64,000 nt of DNA from Dendrophyllia cribrosa (Eukaryota > Cnidaria > Anthozoa > Scleractinia > Dendrophylliidae): contig JAJLRJ010000004.1 of NCBI GenBank assembly GCA_024195265.1, positions 28,532,434-28,596,433 on the forward strand, written 5' to 3'. The notes beneath the pieces were generated by a model. It was given only the letters and a program-made list of their open reading frames with translations, was not told the DNA's origin and ran no database searches. A program made the translations under genes and the position numbers. Each line of letters opens with the position of its first letter. Within the stretch, counting starts at the first letter, position 1. Below, one piece after another: positions 7,979 to 17,425 of the stretch.

Positions 7979-8104
7979 AGTAGTGGGTGGGGGAGGGTCT
8001 CAAATGCGATTTTTTGAGACGATTTCCAATTTTTCCGAACGAAGTGAGGACAAATTGGAAATCGGCTCAAAAAACCGCATTTGAACCATCCCCCACCCAC
8101 TACT
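7979..8104. repeat. 126-bp palindrome at the putative Polinton terminus
   Basis: Arms 7979-8036 and 8048-8104 are inverted copies with only a few mismatches, separated by an 11-bp loop. The outer ends read AGTAGTGGGTGGGGGA and its complement ending CCCACTACT. Polinton termini characteristically begin with AG, so this may be a terminal or subterminal structure. Without the left end of the element in the window, the terminal role is unproven. Confidence 0.7.
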
Positions 8105-8111
8105 GCACGCC

Positions 8112-8264
8112 TTGGTCAAATCGCACTTTTTCAGTGCCCCAGATGGTCGTAAACTATCGTCAAACCGGCAAAACAGTGCTATTACAATGAAAAGTACACA
8201 AAACGCACGTTTAGAACCGTGCGGAAAACGTTTTGGCCAAATCGCACTTTTCTGCGTCCCAGAT
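8112..8264 (+). repeat. Pair of ~33-bp direct repeats
   Basis: TTGGTCAAATCGCACTTTTT... at 8112-8144 recurs as TTGGCCAAATCGCACTTTTC... at 8233-8264, both ending CCCAGAT. They lie just outside the palindrome and may be part of a repeat-bearing Polinton end or a separate repeat. Confidence 0.55.
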
Positions 8265-8698
8265 CTCAAAATCTCTTGAGTTAGGATTTCATATAAAATT
8301 TTGCCGAGAGATGACATTCATCCTTATTCTTTGTTTTCAGGCCTGTAGAGTGGATTCTGTTGAGGGGGGTTCTTTTATTTTTTGGGTGGACAATGTGACG
8401 CGCTATCGGGGAGTGCTGGGCGGGTCGGAGGCACCAGTCGGCCGGGGTCCGCTCAAGGGCCCCAGAAAATTTTGAAAAATTGGGTACATTTTCCTTCAAT
8501 ATTAGCTCTTCGGAAAGTAATTTTCATTCTAAAAAATGCCTGTTTTTTTTTTCTAGTTATAAATATCCATTCTGAAATACATGTATTCAGAAATGAGCGT
8601 GTGCATTTAGAAAAACGTAACTGTGTTTGCAAGGACCACTGTAACAAAATAGAAGCACCGGATCCTGTGGTAAAGGATCTAATCAGCGTAAAAATGAA
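8265..8698. other. Non-coding, no gene recognised
   Basis: AT-rich sequence with short open frames lacking recognisable domains. A GC-rich patch near 8390-8465 (GGGCGGGTCGGAGGCACC) differs from its surroundings. Confidence 0.4.
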
Positions 8699-8880
8699 AC
8701 AGTATGATACAAAACCAAGACTGATTAAACGGTACGGAAATTGTATTTGAATCCAATAATTCGAAAGGCACAGCCTTTCTTCTCCAGGGTCCTGAAGAAG
8801 AAAGGCTGTGCCTTTCGAAATATTGGATTCAAATACAATTTCCGTACCGTTTAATCAGCCTTGCTTTTGTATCATACTGT
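8699..8880. repeat. 182-bp foldback (hairpin) element
   Basis: Two arms of about 85 bp are almost perfectly inverted around 8786-8795; outer ends read ACAGTATGATACAAAA and its complement. No coding capacity. It is probably a MITE-type foldback. Confidence 0.8.
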
Positions 8881-10369
8881 GTGCATTTAGGCAGTTTCCA
8901 AAACACAAATATTAAAATTACACGCTGGGTGGATGAGTGGAAAAGAAATTAAAAGAGCGATGAATTATCTGACATGTTATACAATTATGTATTTTAGAAA
9001 CAACTACTGAACATGTTTCATGTCTTAGCAAGTACAGAAATATCTGTTAGTTCCCGGGGGTAAGTCCATTAACTTTCAGAAATTTTGGTTGGGATTATTT
9101 TGTAATGCTTACACACTGTCTTAGACTAAGAGCTTTGTCCAGAAATCCACAAAACAATGTTCTTTTCTCTCATCGTTTTCAATGTAGAGTTTTGAGCCCC
9201 TTGGCAAGGTGATTTTTAAATAAATCTTTCTTACAATTTTTGCAATCACGTAAGTTATGGACTTTATGAATATATCACTTTTCCTTCACTATTTTTTTTT
9301 CATTTTTATCAATTCGAAAATATTGAATTGATCACTTAGTTGCAACGGGTATCTTTCCCTCAAAAATTTGTAATGAATTATAATGCAACGATACTGTCAG
9401 ATGCATGATACAGATTTGTAGGCAAAATCTGCGGTGGTCCTCAACTTCTCTTGTGCCAGGTAGATGCCTAGGAAATCCAAAACACAGCCATTCTGGCATA
9501 TTCACCTACTATTCGTCATGGAATATAACACTCTGCAGGTCCATTCTCCTTGAGTGAAGCTTTGCAAAAATATCCACGGCCTCATCCAGATTTAAGTAGT
9601 TCTTTATCATAGTGTATATGAATTAGGGCAAGGGCCGAAAGCCTTTCCTGTGCCCATACAGGCATGGTTGAAAGTATTCGATATTCTCAGTGCAGAGAAA
9701 CTCCGTTCGCATGCGCCTACCCTACGGGCCTGTAGCACTACCATAATATAAATAACCAATTAAGTCATCTTTTCAACGCCCCAAAAATGCCGACTTCAAA
9801 CATTTTAGGGGGTGGTTCGAACCCACCCCACCCCCCCCCCCCCCCAAACCCTACGGGCCTGGTTTCCTCGACTTGGCGAACATTTTTCGCCTCACTCTTA
9901 TTGTAGTTAACACGTATAGTTAACACTTGGAGCGAACATTGTAAAATAACTAAAGATCTGGAATGACCGGAATTTTTTTTACTACGAATATTTATATTCA
10001 GATATTCCACTGAAATGCGCGGGAAAACGCGCTAAGAAACGAAAGCTATTATGCCAATAACTGACAATAGATGTAAAATGTGCCTTGACTAAAATAGTAA
10101 TTGTTGTAATGTTTGACTTTTATTGAAATCGTTTGAGATGATGTTTGTCTCAGTAAATAGGCAAGGTCATGGCATTTTCCTTTAAGTTGCGTGGCTAAGA
10201 ACAGTGTCTAGTAATTTCCAGTACATACACTTTGATTGATCAATACTACAACTCTTTCTCAGTTATTGCTACAATAATGGTATCAAACAAATGCCCAGTC
10301 ATTATATTGTTGAACAAGTTATGGTCATTATTATGACGTGACAGGTTACCATAGTATTAGTATAACCTG
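8881..10369. other. Non-coding stretch
   Basis: No gene, RNA gene or long repeat was recognised. A poly-C tract of about 18 bp sits at 9828-9845 next to the GGTTCGAACCC palindrome. Confidence 0.4.
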
Positions 10370-11057
10370 TTAAAGTGCCTATAACCCTTAAATACATATT
10401 TTCAGAATCAACTCTAGGCACATTGAATAGTTAAATGATAAAATATTTCTTGTTTTGAACGTCGCGTTATTGAGTTATAGAGATTTGAATTTACAAAATG
10501 CCAATTAGATGACGTCAACCCGGGACTTTGCCATTATTTCTACGCAAATTTACAATACGCAGTTTACAGCTTGAGGATAATTAATTTGATAAATACTAAA
10601 AATAAACTGTGGATAGTCAATTGATTCGTAAAAAATATTACTTGGAGTGGAAACAAGTAGTTGGATAAATGATTCCCGGGTTGACGTCATCTAATTAGCA
10701 TTTTGTAAATTCAAATCTCTATAACTTAATAACGCGACGTTCAAAACATGAAAAATATCACCATTTAACTATTCAATGTGTGTAGAGCTGATTCTAAAAA
10801 TGTGTATTTAAAGGGATAGTATCACGAGGTTCCACGCGCGGCACTGTTCACTATTCTTGCACCGGAATTTTGGACATATCACTGTAAAAAGTGATTTTTT
10901 CTTTCTTTTGGCTATCAAAACGGATTTTTTGATTCAACAAATACCTCCACTTCTCGACGGCCTTTTTGAATTTGCGGAATCAAACTTGAAAAGTGGGCCG
11001 ACGTTTTCAAGTTTCGACCTCGTGATACTATCCCTTTAAGGGTTATAGGCACTTTAA
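10370..11057. mobile_element. TTAA-flanked palindromic element (outer)
   Basis: The termini AGTGCCTATAACCC (from 10374) and GGGTTATAGGCACT (to 11053) are inverted and each is bordered by TTAA. Arms of about 160 bp (10374-10530 and 10670-10820, then 11036-11053) are inverted copies, around a unique centre. A second element is nested in the right arm. No transposase is encoded. TTAA targets are typical of piggyBac-type transposition. Confidence 0.75.
10808..11039. mobile_element. Nested TTAA-flanked MITE, copy 1
   Basis: A 224-bp element (10812-11035) with termini AGGGATAGTATCACGAGGT and its complement, bordered by TTAA on both sides. The left arm of the host palindrome keeps the uninterrupted target (ACCCTTAAATACA), so insertion at TTAA with TTAA duplication can be read directly. 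A 205-bp relative lies at 22907-23111. Confidence 0.85.
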
Positions 11058-11123
11058 CGACACCCTTAATTTTAGCTTCAAGTATTTATAACTACAAAAC
11101 AATCTCGGTGACCCCCATTTTTT

Positions 11124-11293
11124 ATTATCGAACTATAATTAGCATGTTAAGATGCAGCTTTTTGCAAAGTTTAAAACAATTTTTGGGAGGAGTTGAGAAC
11201 CACCTTAATTTTAAGGTGGCTCTCAACCCCTTCCCATGAATTTTAAACTTTGCAAAAAGTTGTAACTTAATAAGCTAATTATAGTTCGACAAT
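11124..11293. repeat. 170-bp foldback element
   Basis: Arms beginning ATCGAACTATAATTAGC and its complement fold around AACCACCTTAATTTTAAGGTGG near the centre, with some mismatches. No open frame. Confidence 0.7.
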
Positions 11294-12213
11294 AAATCAA
11301 AGGCTCCCGTTAGCCAACCTGGAATAAGAAATGCTAACGCGCAACGCAATATTGCAGCAAGCTTATGTTTTTATTCTGACACGGTTCGATATATTTTAAA
11401 ACAAGCAGTAATCAGAGATTATGGAGACGCGTTCGAAGGCCAAACGGCAGTCCAGGCACCAAAAAATCTCAACTTTTCTACATATAAGGCACAAGGCAAC
11501 CAACACGAAATTAGGGTTGCGTTCTTCGAACGCGATTACAAGTAACGACCTTTGACAAACGCCAAAAAAAAGATTAGATTGTGATTCTGGAGGTAAAATT
11601 TTATCATTTCAACATAGATATGCGGTAAGACGCGTATTAAAATGCGTGTCTGTTAAAAAAAATAAATTTAAAGTTTGCAAATCTATTTATTAAATGGTCC
11701 ATTAAAGGACTCCAAATACAAAACATCAGAACAGCGCTTTCAAAATGTCCCCTTTTTCGGTGATTAACTATTCCTTTGCCACGATAGCCTTACGCGCTGA
11801 TCAGCGGTATTACCAAGAAACGTTTACAGCTGATGGAAGGAGCAAGTGGATGAAACTGTCCTCGTCAGCGCTAACCCGTTTATTATGCTTTACGTATTCA
11901 CGGATTAAAAACGGGCGTAGCTTGTTACAGCTAATCAATTGAGATCAATTAGAATCATTCGGTACCGATATTGTTTGTAATACTTGTGAATATATCTATT
12001 TTGACTTATAATCTTTAGAGTTTCAGTCTTGTTCTGTTCCATATATTATTTGTTTGCATCTTAGAAAAACACTCTCTTTCAATGTAAAAAGTGAAGTCTA
12101 TTGTAACTGAAGTTTTTTTTTACTGAACTTGTAACTGATATTTTACGATCGAAACATTCCTTGTAATTTTTCTGTGATTTATGGCGCTGTACTTTTGGAA
12201 AAAAGTTAAGTGC
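11294..12213. other. Non-coding stretch
   Basis: No gene recognised. A CAACACGAAATTAGG stretch at about 11491-11512 recurs in inverse orientation near 14750, the only link I see to the neighbouring large element. Confidence 0.4.
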
Positions 12214-12217
12214 TTAA

Positions 12218-13116
12218 GAGCCTATCTCTGTAAAAGCGGTCCGGTCGCTTCAGAGTCGCAAAATAGAATCGCTTGATTGTTTGTGTGGAGAAAGTACATC
12301 ATGCCAAAGCATCAAAACCACAATTATTTTGTCTCTTACTTTTTATTTGTTTCTGTCAGGTCAAAACATAAATTCTCCCAATGATCAGTCACAAATGACT
12401 GAAATCTGATACGATTTTTAGTAATTTTTGAGCCAATGACGCACGGCAAAGAAGGTATTTATTGCTAAAAATTTTACATAGCAATCTAGATATTCTACTA
12501 TATTGTGTGTTGTACAATTTTGAAAAAATTTGAAACTAAATTGTCTTTGTACTATAACGCAATGTATCCCCTTTTGAGCATCTGAGCGTCTCAACCAAAA
12601 AAGTTGTCATTTTGCAAACCAATTTTCTCAGCTGGCAGATGAAATTAGACGATGGCGGCAGTACCACTGAAAAGCAGAGTTATTGTTCTCTAAGAATATG
12701 AAATTAAATGTTGTCTATAACTTCTTGTCGTGCAATAAAAGAGTAGTCAATCTTCTCTATTTTGGGTAATGTTAGCCGAGCTGTATGTTGCCACAGGACA
12801 ACCAGGAATTTATAACAATGTTTATAAACCTGTAACCGAGCCAAAAACCTTCTTATACACACGGCACTTATGTCAAAGAACATGATGTAAAACTCAAATA
12901 GTGCTTAAAATGATTTATTTGAGAATTTGGAGCCATAAACGATCACACTTTGAATTTTAGTACAGGTAAGTGACGTACGCTATTGCTTCCATGATCGTAA
13001 TTAATCAACTGAATTTGTACTTCATCTAAGTCCTTGCAATGTTATGAGTATGGCATTTTATTTCCTTCTTAAGCTTTGCTTGTTGCTGTAACAACTATTT
13101 TTGTCAAAAGATTCTG
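12218..13116 (+). repeat. Left arm of the large inverted repeat
   Basis: Inverted partner of 14878-15775. It contains a splice-donor-like CAG/GTAAGT at about 12962-12970 that is conserved in the other arm. Confidence 0.8.
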
Positions 13117-13670
13117 AGATTTAATCAATACTCATGAGTTGAGTTAATTGCTTGACGGTCAGTTTGCGTCACTGTTTACAACGTGCATGAAGTGTACGAA
13201 AGAAAACAAATTATCTTTTAACCGACGTTTAGAAAAGGAAAAGAAAACATCGAAAAACTTTAATAACAGAAAACTCCAATGCGTTTAATTTCAGAAATAG
13301 CTGTGCGCTTGTATTCATCTCAGTTTGATTATCGTAATTCAATTTGTACTTTAGAATTCACTCGACCGTGAAATCTTGAATTAAACAAGGTTTGAACAGG
13401 GTAGGGAAAACAAAACATATTAAACACAGAATTGCCGGCAAGTCTCTACATTCTTCCCATATAATTAATTTGTGTTACAATGTTGGGGACTTGTTTTTTT
13501 AGACTAAACGACTCTGGTTTATGTGGAGAATGGCGTGGAAATGGCAAACTGGTGCGCTTAATCGAATGACAACATGACATAACTATCCATTTACGAGCGC
13601 TTCAGTTTCGCGGGAAAACATAAATAAATTTTAGTTGATACTGGCTAGAGCTGGTTTGTTTACGATAGAA

Positions 13671-14212
13671 ATGGAGCGAATTCAAGAAATGTGGATATGC
13701 CCAAAACATCGGCATGACATGGGGAAGAATTGGAAGATGTCAAAAACGGTTTGCTAGTATCCTATGCACAAAGATGGTAGTCGTCCAAAAAACAGCAGCA
13801 AAAGGACGAAGTAGAGTTTCACCTCAAATGTCGCAGGAAATTCAGATGATATGCTGCGTGCTTGTGCCAGTTGGATCTCGTAAGTATTCGAAACAGTTAT
13901 AATCTTTCCTTAAAGGCTACACATATCTTGTAAGAAAACTAAAATATTGTTACAGTATTATGATCACGAACTAAAATAGATTTCTACTATCGTCTACTTT
14001 TTCAGCCATATGTGAAGGCTGCAAGGGAAAACACAAACAATCCGTACAATCCGAGGCATCGTGGCTTGGAAATGATCCTAATCAACAAGAGCCAGAAAAG
14101 ACGAATTTACGGAAAGTTAAAGTGTATCTGAATTCATCAAAACTACACACAAAAATGGCTTTAAAAATATATTTCAATATCGTTTTAAACAGGTTAAAGC
14201 ATCGAAAAAAAT
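13671..14212 (+). pseudogene. Decayed two-exon gene fragment inside the inverted-repeat element
   Basis: ATG 13671 opens a frame with MWICPKHRHDMG, a Cys/His-containing motif, and meets TAG at 13755-13757. A second frame then carries SPQMSQEIQMICCVLVPVGS up to a donor GTAAGT at 13880. After an intron of about 126 bp with acceptor TTTTCAG (to 14005), exon 2 reads PICEGCKGKHKQ and stays open to about 14212. Consistent splice sites with a phase-matched join argue for former coding sequence. The CPKHR and CxxC pattern resembles Cys/His-containing proteins common in cnidarian genomes, but I cannot name the family. At least one stop and one frameshift make it a pseudogene. Confidence 0.45.
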
Positions 14213-14877
14213 AGCCAAAAACTACTTAAAAAACATGATTCAAATACATATTTTTCATATATTTTTCAAAAATAGATTAAGAAATAGCTTTTCAAAATAC
14301 ATTAAAAACAGTTTTAAAATAGTGTTTGGTTTGGTAAGGGTTGGTGAATCAGCTTTCTTAACCGAAACTAAACCATGAAAACTTTTTCTTTTCCAACTCA
14401 GGTGAAAGAATGTCAAGCTACACAGTATTTACAGTTTGCGTGATCGATGTTAATCAAATACGTGCGACGTTTTTTGCGAGCCATGGCATAAATAAGCATT
14501 ATTTTACATTTGATAATTTTAATCAGGTTACCATGTTAAAATTATGTGGCACTGAATCCTGTGATAGCTAACATGTTTCTAACGTGATAATCTAATATGT
14601 AAAGTTTGGAAAAACTGTATTATTCCGTCACTGAAAATCAAAAACGGTATTGTCATGCAAAGTGAGATTGTTAAAAACATTGTAAGAAGCGTCACGCACT
14701 GATCGTCACGCAATGTTTGGACCGTTATTGCGTTCGTCTGCGAACGCGATCCTAATTTCGTGTTGAATGTCTTGTATCATGTTAGGAGTTGGGATAAATA
14801 CTGCCTGAGTACCAGCTGATGTCAGCACCCAGAAGAAAATGTGTTCCCAGCTGCAAGGCTTTTAAGATAATCACGTT

Positions 14878-15775
14878 AGAATCTTTTGACAAAAATAGTT
14901 GTTACAGCAACAAGCAAAGCTTAAGAAGGAAATAAAATGCCATACTCATAACATTGCAAGGCCTTAGATGAAGTACAAATTCAGCTGATTAATTACGATC
15001 ATGGAAGCAATAGCGTACGTCACTTACCTGTACTAAAATTCAAAGTGTGATCGTTTATGGTTCCAAATTTTCAAATAAATCATTTTTAGCACTATTTGAG
15101 TTTTGTATCATGTTCTTTGACATAAGTGCCGTGTGTATAAGAAGGTTTTCGGTTCGGTTACAGGTTTATAAACATTGTTATAAATTCCTGGTTGTCCTGT
15201 GGCAACATACAGCTGGGCTAGAATTACCCAAAATAGAGAAGATTGACTACTCTTTTATTGCACGACAAGAAGTTGTAGACAACATTTAATTTCATATTCT
15301 TAGAGAACAACAACTCTGCTTTTCAGTGGTACTGCCGCCATCGTCTAATTTCATCTGCCAGCTGAGAAAATTGGTTTGCAAAATGACAACTTTTGTGGTT
15401 GCGACGCTCAGATTCTCAAAAGGGGATACATCGCGTTATAGTACAAAGACAATTTAGTTTCAAATTTGTTCAAACTTGTACAACACACAATATAGTAGAA
15501 TATCTAGATTGCTATGTAAAATTTTTAGCAATAAATACCTTCTTTGCCGTGCGTCATTGGCTCAAAAATTACTAAAAATCGTATCAGATTTTAGTCATTT
15601 GTGACTGATCATTGGGAGAATTTATGTTTTGACCTGACAGAAACAAATAAAAAGTAAGAGACAAAATAATTGTGGTTTTGATGCTTTGGCATGATGTACT
15701 TTCTCCACACAAAAAATCAAGCGATTCTATTTTGCGACTCTGAAGCGACCGGACCGCTTTTACAGAGACAGGCTC
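14878..15775 (-). repeat. Right arm of the large inverted repeat
   Basis: Inverted copy of 12218-13116. Differences from the left arm are scattered, showing the two arms are not being kept identical. Confidence 0.8.
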
Positions 15776-15896
15776 TTAAATGAGCATACGAGCGTCACCT
15801 GTCGTGCATCCAAACATGGTTATAGGCTTGATATGCAGCCGGTATAATCTTAATTATTGATTGGCTAAACATAGCAAATGTTTTTTTTATTAAACC

Positions 15897-15952
15897 TATT
15901 CTAGGTCGCTATACGAAGAACCATTAAAACTTCAGCATCGCCACATGTCAAC
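15897..15952 (+). promoter_or_regulatory. 3' splice site and 5' UTR of the first galactosyltransferase gene
   Basis: TATTCTAG/GTCGCTATACGAAGAA precedes the coding start. The paralogue at 24.3 kb has GTTCTAG/GTCACTATAGGAAGAA in the same place, so AG at 15903-15904 is a likely acceptor of a 5' UTR intron. The matching first exon is not visible upstream. Confidence 0.5.
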
Positions 15953-16993
15953 ATGATCTACAGGATAAGCAGAACAGTACTCAAACATCTTTTTTCTGCC
16001 GCTGTAATACTTGGAGTAATGTGGTGTTGTTGGGCTTCCTTTGTTTACTACAAGTCGGTTCTGTCTTCCAATCCACAGGATTTGGAAAGACTCCATACAG
16101 AGCTGGCGAACGAAGCAAGGCTTTTCGCAACTGCCGAATGGCCGATAAATTCATTTCAACACAATAAAACCAACGTAGATGCGAAGGCAACGCAACTTCC
16201 CACAACACTAATACAAAGTGCATCCTTCATTAACAAGCACAAATCAACTCTTGTCACCAGCACAACTTGTGGGCAACAATACTTTCTTCTTATTGCAGTC
16301 TCCACGGCGCCTTCTAATGTGCAAAGAAGGAAAGACATCCGCCAAACTTGGGGAGTTGACACTGCTATAAAACCGCGATGGAAGACTGTCTTTCTTGTTG
16401 CTCAAACTCGAATGCAAAACGAGTCCGATTCATTGTTGCAAGAGAATGACGCTTTCGAAGATTTAGTGCGAGCGGACTATTTTGAGGATTACTGGAATCA
16501 GACCCTCAAGATACAAATGGGCTTTGAATGGGCTGCAAGATACTGCAATTTCTCCTATCTTCTAAAAGCCGATGACGATGTTTTTGTTAACCCCAAAGGG
16601 TTAATTTCCCTTTTGAATGACCCGAACATGCCTCAAGAAAAGTTGTACATGGGACAGCGTTGCACAAACATGCAACCTCACAGAAAAGGGAAATGGAAAG
16701 TTTCCTACGAAGAGTATAATAGAACAGACTACCCGGATTTTTGCCCTGGTTTTGGAATTGTCCTGTCAAGTGATGTTGTGCATTCGTTCGTAGATTTATT
16801 TGAAGTTGTACCAAAGTTCAGACTTGATGATGTTTACATTGCCATGCTCGCAGAGAAAGCGGGGATAAAACCTGTGAACAACGTCAGATTTTGTGTATAT
16901 GAGCCGTCGCCCTCCTGTGCTCCAAATAAACAATATTTGGTATGGCATGGCGTAACAGGAGAATGTCTATTTAAACTTTTTAAAGACATGTAG
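15953..16993 (+). CDS. Beta-1,3-galactosyltransferase-like protein (GT31), 346 aa
   Basis: A type II Golgi glycosyltransferase that would transfer galactose or N-acetylglucosamine in beta-1,3 linkage to glycans. It has a short cytosolic tail, a membrane anchor at about residues 13-32 (FSAAVILGVMWCCWASFVYY), and a Thr/Asn-rich stem to about 100. The catalytic domain shows YFLLIAVSTAPSNVQRRKDI, RQTWG, KTVFLVAQT, DLVRADYFEDYWNQTLK, and the metal-binding DDD in LLKADDDVFVN, then PDFCPGFGIVLSS and LDDVYIAML where the family usually has an EDVY motif. N-glycosylation sites NQT and NRT are present. The full domain lies in one exon. It is a paralogue of the convergent gene at 23277-24314. Exact donor and acceptor specificity cannot be told. 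Confidence 0.9.
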   Translation: MIYRISRTVLKHLFSAAVILGVMWCCWASFVYYKSVLSSNPQDLERLHTELANEARLFATAEWPINSFQHNKTNVDAKATQLPTTLIQSASFINKHKSTLVTSTTCGQQYFLLIAVSTAPSNVQRRKDIRQTWGVDTAIKPRWKTVFLVAQTRMQNESDSLLQENDAFEDLVRADYFEDYWNQTLKIQMGFEWAARYCNFSYLLKADDDVFVNPKGLISLLNDPNMPQEKLYMGQRCTNMQPHRKGKWKVSYEEYNRTDYPDFCPGFGIVLSSDVVHSFVDLFEVVPKFRLDDVYIAMLAEKAGIKPVNNVRFCVYEPSPSCAPNKQYLVWHGVTGECLFKLFKDM

Positions 16994-17063
16994 AAAGCGA
17001 CAACATTAACTTATCCTTTCATACATGTACATATATACATGCACACAGACAAATACATAGATA

Positions 17064-17108
17064 CAAACAGACAGACAGACAAAGAGACAGACAGACAGAC
17101 AGAAAGAC
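17064..17108 (+). repeat. GACA/ACAG microsatellite
   Basis: An imperfect run of ACAGACAGACAGAC units, preceded by a CATACA-type simple stretch. Confidence 0.8.
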
Positions 17109-17299
17109 ACAGTTAGTACACACCTACTTACCTTTTACTGAGAAAAAACGACTTCCACTTGCCTGAACCCAAACGCAATCTGGGCAAAATACCTTTTACA
17201 TTCCCAGGATCAATATTATTTTGTTATAATTATAATTTTAAAACCGCCTAAGATAGTTTTATCAGCCTGATAATTAAGCATCTTTATTTACGTTTTTTG

Positions 17300-17425
17300 T
17301 AAACGTCATCGGAATGTTTCGTGGGCGCGTCCGTCCGTACGTCGCGCAAGGATAGCTCGCGGGCGCATGTGACGTCGCGTTTGACGTCAAAAAACATGCG
17401 CGTATGACTTCACGCAACATCCCAC
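17300..17425. repeat. Dispersed repeat shared with 59930-60085
   Basis: GGAATGTTTCGTGGGCG, then GCTCGCGGGCGCATGTGACG and AACATGCGCGTATGAC recur in the same order at 59947-60055. No coding capacity. Confidence 0.6.

Larger units (their letters stand above)
1..8104. mobile_element. Polinton/Maverick element, right part (left end outside window)
   Basis: The set of a packaging ATPase, a retroviral-type integrase and a protein-primed family B DNA polymerase is diagnostic of Polintons (Mavericks), large self-synthesising DNA transposons related to adintoviruses and virophages. Genes are tightly packed (15-28 bp gaps) and lack visible introns, unlike the rest of the window. Capsid and protease genes are not seen and would have to lie left of position 1. 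The right border is uncertain: a palindrome starting AGTAGT at 7979-8104 is the best terminal candidate, but related direct repeats continue to 8264. Two open-frame lesions, in the ATPase and the polymerase, suggest a recently inactivated copy. Confidence 0.88.
12214..15779. mobile_element. 3.56-kb TTAA-flanked element with ~0.9-kb inverted repeats
   Basis: Arms 12218-13116 and 14878-15775 are inverted copies of equal length (about 900 bp), diverged by scattered substitutions and small indels. The ends GAGCCTATCTCTGTAAAAGC and its complement are each bordered by TTAA. The 1.76-kb centre carries a decayed two-exon gene fragment (13671-14212) but no transposase. The very long arms suit a foldback-type or non-autonomous TIR element that captured host sequence. 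The right end lies about 170 bp from a galactosyltransferase start, so it occupies the promoter or first-intron region of that gene. Confidence 0.8.

Noticed and set aside
8382..8750. 122-codon frame
   Set aside because: It runs into the 182-bp hairpin and has low-complexity composition without any domain.
9810..9830. tRNA-like GGTTCGAACCC box
   Set aside because: No A box, acceptor stem or anticodon arm can be drawn; it is a palindrome next to a poly-C tract.
12955..12975. Splice donor CAG/GTAAGT in the left inverted arm as evidence of a gene
   Set aside because: It is conserved in both arms but no adjacent coding exon can be read.
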